Source of the DNA: Conexibacter arvalis
GTDB lineage: Bacteria; Actinomycetota; Thermoleophilia; Solirubrobacterales; Solirubrobacteraceae
Length of the DNA stretch: 35,606 nt
Direction: 5' to 3'
Assembly: GCF_014199525.1 (NCBI RefSeq)
Contig: NZ_JACHNU010000012.1
Coordinates: forward strand, 1-35,606
Under the pieces are notes generated by a model, which was not told the origin of the DNA, searched no databases, and was given only the letters and a program-made list of their open reading frames with translations. Within the stretch, counting starts at the first letter, position 1. Each line of letters starts with the position of its first letter. Shown here in pieces: positions 29,929 through 35,606 of this stretch. The position numbers and the translations under genes were made by a program.

Positions 29929-32900
29929 CGACCGCCGACACCGAGATCCTCGCGACCGCCGCCGCGGTGCAGCGGCTCCCGGACGGCTTTCCCCAGGTGC
30001 GCTGCGCCAACCCGTTCGGCGCCGACGCCGCCCAGCTCGTCGACACGGTGATGGACGGTGCGCGGGTCGTGCTCGTGCGGATCCTTGGCGGCACGCGCGG
30101 CTGGCAGGACGGCCTGCCGCTGCTGGTCGAGCGCTGCCGCGAGGCCGGCGTCCCGCTGCTCGCGCTCGGCGGCGAGGCCGAGCCCGACGCCGAGATGACG
30201 GCGCTGTCGAGCGCGCCGTCGGGCGCCGTCGCGCAGGCCGGCGAGTACCTGCGCCACGGCGACGTCGACAACGTCGAGCAGCTGCTGCGCTTCCTCGCCG
30301 ACACCTTCCTGCTGGAGGGCTGGGGCTTCGAGCCGCCGCGCGAGACCGCCGACCTCGGGGTCTACCTGCCCGGGCGTGGTGACGTCTCGATCGAGGAGGC
30401 GCTCGCGGGGCACGACCCCGGCCGGCCGACGGTCGGCGTCTGCTTCTACCGCTCCCACCGCCTGACCGGCAACACCGCCTTCGTCGACGAGCTGTGCGCG
30501 CAGATCGAGGCGGCCGGCGCCAACGCCGTCGCCGTCTGGAGCTACACGCTGCGGCGCGGCAGAGACGGGCGCGTGCCGGCGCTGGAGCTGCTCGACGGCA
30601 AGGTCGACGCGCTCGTCACGACGATGCTCGCGACCGGTGGGTCGGGGGCCGCGGACGCGAGCGCGGGCGCGGCGGGGGCGGGCGACGCGGGCGCGGCCGG
30701 AGCGGGCGCGGCCGGAGCGGGCACCGGCGGGGCGGGCGCGGACCGCGCGGGCACGGGCGCGGCGGGCGCCGGCGCGACGGAGGCCGGCGCGAGCGCCGGC
30801 GGCGCGCCCGACGGCATCGGCGAGCAGTGGCAGGAGTGGGACGCGAGCGCGATCGACGCGCTCGACGTGCCGGTGATCCAGGCCGTCTGCGCGACCGCAT
30901 CGCGCGCCGCCTGGGATGCCTCCGACTCCGGCCTGTCGCCGCTCGACTCGGCGACCCAGGTCGCGATCCCCGAGTTCGACGGCCGCCTGCTCGGCGGCGT
31001 GATCTCCTTCAAGGAGCGCGGCAGCGACGCCGACTCGCCGGTCGGCATCGGGGTGGCGCGGTACGTCCCCGACGCCGAGCGCTGCGGCCACGTCGCGCGG
31101 CTCGCGGTCCGCCATGCGCGGCTGCGCTTCCTGCCGGCGTCGGAGCGGAGGGTCGCGCTGCTGCTGACCGCCTTCCCGACCAAGCACGCGAAGGTCGGCA
31201 TGGCCGTGGGGCTCGACACGCCGGCGTCGGCCGTCGCGCTGCTGGCGCGGCTGCGCGAGGAGGGGATGCGGGTCGAGCACGGCTTCGCGGACGGCGACGA
31301 GCTGATGCACGCGCTGATCGCCGCCGGCGGCCACGACCCCGAGTTCCTCACCGACGAGCAGCTCGCCGCGTCGCCGCTGCGGCTGCCGGTGTCGGCGTAC
31401 CTCGAACGGTACGCCGAGCTGGACGCCTCGTTGCGCGAGCAGATCGAGGCGAAGTGGGGCCCGCCGCCGGGCGATCGCTACCTCGACGGCGACGACTTCG
31501 TGATCGCTGGCCTCGAGCTGGGCGACGTGCTGGTCGCGATCCAGCCGCCGCGCGGCTACGGCGAGGATCCGGTCGGGATCTACCACGACCCCGAGCTGCC
31601 GCCGACCCACCACTACCTCGCCGTCTACTGGTGGATCGAGCGCCAGTGGGGCGCCGACGCGATCGTCCACCTCGGCAAGCACGGGACGCTCGAGTGGCTG
31701 CCCGGCAAGACGCTCGCGCTGTCGCGCGGCTGCGCGCCCGACGCGACGCTCGGCTCGCTCCCGCTCGTCTACCCGTTCGTCGTCAACGACCCCGGCGAGG
31801 GCGTCCAGGCGAAGCGGCGGGTCCACGCCGTGATCGTCGACCACCTGATCCCGCCGATGATGCGCGCCGACTCCTACGACGAGCTGGCGCAGCTGGAGGC
31901 GCTGCTCGACGAGTACGCGCGGCTGGAGGTGCTCGACCCGCCGAAGCTGCCGGCGCTGGCGGCGCGGATCTGGACGGCGATCGAGGCCGCCAACCTGCAG
32001 GGGGATCTCGGCGTCGAGGAGCGGCCCGACGACCTCGAGGAGCTGGTCGAGCAGATCGACGGCTACCTCTGCGAGGTCAAGGACATCCAGATCAAGGACG
32101 GGCTCCACGTGCTCGGCGCGGTGCCTTCCGGTCCGCAGCTGCGCGGCCTCGTGAGCGCGTTGCTGCGGCTCGGTTCCGGGTCGGTGCTCGGACTCCGGCG
32201 GGCCGTCGGACTGGCGTACGGGCTCGACGAGGAGGCGCTGGTGGCCGCGCCGGGGGAGGCGTTCGCCGGCGAGGTGCCGGAGGCGCTCGTGTCGCGCTTC
32301 CGCGGGCCGGCGGCCTCGAACGGCGATCTCGTCGACCGCCTGGAGGCCGCCCAGATGGCGCTGCTCGACGGGTTGGCCGCGCGCGGGTGGTCGGCGGATG
32401 CGGTCTCCGAGGTCGTGGCTCGCGTGCTCGGCGTGGGCGCGGCGGGGGAGGACGACGCGGAGCGGCGCGGGGAGCCGGACGGCGCGCAGGACGCGGGTGC
32501 GGCGCGCGCCGAAGCGCCGGGCACGGCTGTCGAGGTGATCCGAACACTTCGCTTCGCCTGCGAGGAGGTCCTGCCGCGCGTGGCGCGCACGACCGAGGAG
32601 CTGGACAACGTGATCGCCGCGCTCAACGGGCGCCACGTGCCGGCCGGGCCGTCAGGCGCGCCGACGCGCGGGCGGATCGACGTGCTGCCGAGCGGCCGCA
32701 ACTTCTACTCGGTCGATCCCCGTGCGCTGCCGAGCGAGCTGTCGTGGGGCGTCGGCGTCAAGCTGGCCGACGCGCTGCTCGACCGCCACCGCCGCGACCA
32801 CGGCGAGCTGCCGAGAACGGTCGGGCTGGTCGCTTGGGGGACGGCGGCGATGCGCACCCAGGGCGACGACGTCGCCGAGATCCTCGCGCTGCTCGGCGTG

Positions 32901-33977
32901 CGGCCGACGTGGCATCCCGAGTCACAGCGCGTGACCGGGATCGAGGTGATCCCAATCGCCGAGCTGGGCCGGCCGCGGATCGACGTCACCGTCCGCATCT
33001 CCGGCTTCTTCCGCGACGCCTTCCCGCACCTCGTCAACCTGATCGACGACGCGGTCGCGGCCGTCGCGACGCTCGACGAGGCCGACGAGGACAACTTCGT
33101 CGCCGCGCACGCGCGTGCCGACGCGGAACGGCTGGCGGCCGACCTCGGGAGCGACGCCGCCTGGCGCCGGGCGACGACCCGGATCTTCGGCTCGAAGCCG
33201 GGCACGTACGGCGCCGGGCTGCTGCAGCTGCTGGAGACGCGCGACTGGCGCGACGACGCCGACCTCGCCGAGGTCTACGAGGCGTGGGGCGGGTACGCCT
33301 ACGGGCGCGGCCTCGACGGCGCGCCGGCCCGCGAGGCGATGCGGGAGGCGTTCGCGCGGATCGACGTCGCGGTCAAGAACGTCGACTCGCGCGAGCACGA
33401 CATCCTCGACTCCGACGACTACTACCAGTACCACGGCGGCATGGTCGCGACCGTGCGCGCGCTGACCGGCCGCGCGCCGGCCGCCTATCTCGGCGACTCC
33501 TCCGATCCGTCGCGCGCCGTCGCGCGGACGCTGGAGGAGGAGACGCGGCGGGTCTTCCGCGCGCGCGTCGCCAACCCGCGCTGGATCGCGTCGATGATCC
33601 GGCATGGTTACAAGGGCGCCGCCGAGCTGTCGGCGACCGTCGACTACCTCTTCGGCTACGACGCGACCGCGGGCGTCGCGGAGGACTGGATGTACGAGCA
33701 GGTCGCGCAGAAGTACCTGCTCGACGACGACGTGGCGGCGTTCGTCGCGCAGTCGAACCCGTGGGCCGGCCGCGCGATCGCCGAGAAGCTGCTCGAGGCG
33801 GTCGACCGGGGCATGTGGTCCGAGCCTTCCTCGCACGTCCTCGACGCGGTCCGCGACCGCTTCCTGGCGCTGGAGGGCGAGCTGGAGGAGGCGGAACCGC
33901 TCGGCCTGCGGCCTCGGGTTCCGTCGGAAGAGCTCGCCCAGGGGGCTCCCTCTTCCAGCGGGGAGGCCGTGCCGTGA
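29913..33977 (+). CDS. cobN: Cobaltochelatase subunit CobN
   Basis: CobN is the large subunit of the aerobic-route cobaltochelatase, which inserts Co2+ into hydrogenobyrinic acid a,c-diamide with ATP from an AAA+ partner. The 1354-residue protein has the family blocks [11 protein letters not shown]-like, [58 protein letters not shown]-like, [17 protein letters not shown] and [10 protein letters not shown]. It is about 100 residues longer than usual: a Gly-Ala repeat (residues ~243-302) and a shorter charged insert near residue 850 fill loops. No cobS/cobT chelatase genes are nearby; a ChlI/ChlD-like ATPase follows with a GTGA overlap, so the chelatase is probably CobN-ChlID. Confidence 0.95.
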   Translation: MLRFVTTADTEILATAAAVQRLPDGFPQVRCANPFGADAAQLVDTVMDGARVVLVRILGGTRGWQDGLPLLVERCREAGVPLLALGGEAEPDAEMTALSSAPSGAVAQAGEYLRHGDVDNVEQLLRFLADTFLLEGWGFEPPRETADLGVYLPGRGDVSIEEALAGHDPGRPTVGVCFYRSHRLTGNTAFVDELCAQIEAAGANAVAVWSYTLRRGRDGRVPALELLDGKVDALVTTMLATGGSGAADASAGAAGAGDAGAAGAGAAGAGTGGAGADRAGTGAAGAGATEAGASAGGAPDGIGEQWQEWDASAIDALDVPVIQAVCATASRAAWDASDSGLSPLDSATQVAIPEFDGRLLGGVISFKERGSDADSPVGIGVARYVPDAERCGHVARLAVRHARLRFLPASERRVALLLTAFPTKHAKVGMAVGLDTPASAVALLARLREEGMRVEHGFADGDELMHALIAAGGHDPEFLTDEQLAASPLRLPVSAYLERYAELDASLREQIEAKWGPPPGDRYLDGDDFVIAGLELGDVLVAIQPPRGYGEDPVGIYHDPELPPTHHYLAVYWWIERQWGADAIVHLGKHGTLEWLPGKTLALSRGCAPDATLGSLPLVYPFVVNDPGEGVQAKRRVHAVIVDHLIPPMMRADSYDELAQLEALLDEYARLEVLDPPKLPALAARIWTAIEAANLQGDLGVEERPDDLEELVEQIDGYLCEVKDIQIKDGLHVLGAVPSGPQLRGLVSALLRLGSGSVLGLRRAVGLAYGLDEEALVAAPGEAFAGEVPEALVSRFRGPAASNGDLVDRLEAAQMALLDGLAARGWSADAVSEVVARVLGVGAAGEDDAERRGEPDGAQDAGAARAEAPGTAVEVIRTLRFACEEVLPRVARTTEELDNVIAALNGRHVPAGPSGAPTRGRIDVLPSGRNFYSVDPRALPSELSWGVGVKLADALLDRHRRDHGELPRTVGLVAWGTAAMRTQGDDVAEILALLGVRPTWHPESQRVTGIEVIPIAELGRPRIDVTVRISGFFRDAFPHLVNLIDDAVAAVATLDEADEDNFVAAHARADAERLAADLGSDAAWRRATTRIFGSKPGTYGAGLLQLLETRDWRDDADLAEVYEAWGGYAYGRGLDGAPAREAMREAFARIDVAVKNVDSREHDILDSDDYYQYHGGMVATVRALTGRAPAAYLGDSSDPSRAVARTLEEETRRVFRARVANPRWIASMIRHGYKGAAELSATVDYLFGYDATAGVAEDWMYEQVAQKYLLDDDVAAFVAQSNPWAGRAIAEKLLEAVDRGMWSEPSSHVLDAVRDRFLALEGELEEAEPLGLRPRVPSEELAQGAPSSSGEAVP
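30639..30816. repeat. Gly-Ala-rich minisatellite in cobN
   Basis: Degenerate repeats of GCGGGCGCGGCCGGAGCG-type units encode AGAGAAGAG-like stretches in frame between [10 protein letters not shown] and [10 protein letters not shown]. Units vary in length by multiples of three, and no exact period dominates. Confidence 0.8.
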
Positions 33978-35460
33978 GCGGCGCTGCCGCCTTCCCGCTC
34001 TCCGCGATCGTCGGGCAGGAGGCGCTGGTCGAGGCGCTGCTGGTCAACGCCGTCGCGCCCGACGTCGGCGGCGTGCTCGTCCGGGGCGAGCGCGGGACGG
34101 CGAAGTCGACGGCGGTGCGGGCGCTTGCGCCGCTGCTTCCGCCGGTCGCGGCCGCGGCCGGCCAGCCGTGGTGCTTCGGGCCGGGCGAGGTGGGGCCCGA
34201 CGGGATCGTGCCGGCCGACGCCGCGGTCGTCGAGCGGCCGGCACCGCTCGTCGAGCTGCCGCTCGGCGCGACGCTCGATCGGCTCGTCGGCGCGCTCGAC
34301 CTCGGCCGCGCGCTCGCCGGCGAGCAGGCGTTCGAGGCCGGCCTGCTCGCCCGCGCGCATCGGGGAATCCTGTACGTCGACGAGGTCAACCTGCTGCCCG
34401 ACCACCTCGTCGACGCGCTGCTCGACGCGGCCGCCTCGGGCGTGGCGCGGGTCGAGCGCGAGGCGGTCTCCGTCTCGCACGCGGCGCGGTTCCTGCTCGT
34501 CGGGACGATGAACGTCGAGGAGGGCGAGCTGCGGCCGCAGCTGCTCGACCGCTTCGGACTGGGCGTCGAGGTGCGCGCGCCGCGCGACCGTGCCGTGCGT
34601 GCCGAGATCGTGCGGCGCCGGCTGGCGTTCGAGCGCGACCCGGCGGGCTTCGCGGCACGGTTCGCGGGGGAGGAGGCCGCGCTGGCCGAGCGAATCGCAC
34701 GCGCCCGCGTCGCGCTGCCGGCCGTCCGCCTGCCCGAGCGGGAGCTGCTCCGCATCACCGGCGCCTGCGCCGAGCTGGAGATCGACGGCGTCCGCGGCGA
34801 CATCGTCTGCGCCCGGGCCGCCGCCGCGCTGGCGGCGCTCGACGGAAGCGATTCCGTCGACGAGTCCCACGTCCGCCGGGCCGCCGAGCTCGCGCTCGCC
34901 CACCGGCGCCATCGGGATCCGCTCGCCGCCGGCGGGTCGTCGGTGAGCGACGACCTGCAGCGCGCGCTCGACGGCGATCCGGACGGCCAGCCGCCGTCCG
35001 GCGGACCGGCCGGCGGTGGCGGCTCGCCGGACGAGTCGCCCGGCGACGGGGGTGCGGCCGACGGACGGTCGAGCGCGCCGTCGGGTGCGGGCGGTTCCGC
35101 GTCCGCTCACGGTGGTGCCGGCGCTGGAGGTGCCGGCGGCACTGGTGCCGCCGACGGCGCCGGGGGTGGCGATGGCGACGATGCCGCCGGGGCCGCTGCC
35201 GCCGCTCAGTCCGCCACCTCCGCGCGGTTCTCGCCGACCGCCCGCGCCGTCGAACGGCGCGACCCGCCGGCGCCGGCACGGCTTCCGGCGGCGGCGCTGA
35301 CGCTCGACGGCCGCGGCTCGGGGCCGCCCGGCCGCCGGGCGCGAGGCGCAGGTCCGGGCCTCGGCGCGATCGACAGCCGCCCGGCCGGCCCGGACGCCGC
35401 GGACCTCGCCGTCGTCGCCACCCTCCGCGCGCGGCTGCTTACCGGCGCCCAGGGGAGGAG
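33974..35460 (+). CDS. ChlI/ChlD-type chelatase ATPase, truncated by contig end
   Basis: A GTG start overlapping cobN's stop opens an AAA+ ATPase of the magnesium/cobalt chelatase family. Walker A is GERGTAKST (residues 38-46, Lys44), Walker B is [11 protein letters not shown] (Asp136, Glu137), and [22 protein letters not shown] gives the sensor and arginine-finger region. [18 protein letters not shown] follows, then a long Gly/Ser/Asp linker (about residues 324-440) and [15 protein letters not shown], a segment that normally precedes the von Willebrand (ChlD) domain. The rest is missing: the sequence becomes homopolymer runs near 35460. The intact protein is likely an I-D fusion that energises CobN. 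Confidence 0.88.
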
Positions 35461-35606
35461 TGGGGGGGGGGGGGGGGGGTGGGACACCCCCCCCCCCCCC
35501 CCCCCCCCCCCCCCGCCCGGGGGGGGGGGGGGGGGCGCCCCCCCCGCCCCCCCCCCCCCCCCCCGGCCGCCCCCCCCCCCCGGGGGGGGGGCGCCCCCCG
35601 CGCCCG
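35461..35606. other. Homopolymer G/C run at contig end (artefact)
   Basis: The last ~145 bases are runs of G or C of up to ~40 bases with only a few A/T. This is unlike coding or intergenic DNA in the rest of the window, whose GC-rich stretches are mixed repeats. It fits poly-G sequencing error propagated into an assembly, and it cuts off the chelatase gene. Nothing in it should be annotated. Confidence 0.9.

Noticed and set aside
29568-32636. A 1022-codon open frame on the strand opposite cobQ/cobN.
   Set aside because: It mirrors cobQ and cobN in another frame, with Arg/Ala/Pro-rich translation and no domain. It is a shadow of GC-rich coding DNA.
35461-35606. A G-quadruplex region or telomere-like end.
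   Set aside because: Long pure G and C homopolymers mixed in both orientations are more like sequencing or assembly error than a biological motif.

Overview
The window looks like one end of a contig from a very GC-rich actinobacterium. The family set, frequent GTG starts, and a secreted Ig-like protein with the Gly/Arg-rich C-terminal style common in Solirubrobacterales suggest class Thermoleophilia; that placement is an inference, since there is no rRNA gene here. There are no transposases, phage genes or CRISPR arrays. The last ~145 bases are runs of G and C that look like an assembly or sequencing artefact.

Region 1 (1-7 kb): a tRNA-His on the minus strand, then mostly single genes: a small winged-helix-like protein, a helical-bundle protein, an OsmC-type peroxidase relative, an alpha/beta hydrolase, a metallophosphoesterase, an orphan nucleotidyltransferase-fold protein, three small membrane proteins and an FAD-linked oxidase. 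Region 2 (7-10.6 kb): a divergent LysR-type regulator and a tightly overlapped pcaI-pcaJ-pcaF set, which would convert 3-oxoadipate to succinyl-CoA and acetyl-CoA, the last two steps of aromatic degradation. Two T-N11-A boxes lie between them. Region 3 (10.8-23 kb): housekeeping and envelope genes: NAGPA-type glycosidase, methyltransferase, GNAT, DUF1269, a large exported Ig-like protein, a PHP phosphoesterase coupled to a membrane protein, a VTT-domain protein, an HD-GYP protein, a second hydrolase, an SDR and an exported four-cysteine protein.

Region 4 (23-35.5 kb): a cobalamin (vitamin B12) locus. On the minus strand is a fused BluB-CobT protein (makes 5,6-dimethylbenzimidazole and activates it) followed by CobS. 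Divergently, a cobalamin riboswitch precedes a 24-codon leader ORF, then cobC, cobD (cbiB), cobQ (cbiP), cobN and a ChlI/ChlD-type chelatase ATPase cut off by the contig end. Every junction is an ATGA/GTGA or 16-base overlap, and the only strong Shine-Dalgarno sequence is the one at the leader ORF, so the riboswitch may control the whole operon through translational coupling. CobN plus the ATPase would insert cobalt; CobQ, CobD, BluB-CobT, CobS and CobC cover amidation, aminopropanol attachment and lower-ligand assembly.

Two patterns cut across the genes. Several conserved enzymes carry in-frame GC-rich minisatellites in loops (LysR, methyltransferase, CobT, CobC twice, CobN, chelatase linker). 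A ~50-65 base palindromic element with the half-site GGACCTCTGTCATCC occurs twice, once between genes and once in frame within the BluB-CobT linker.
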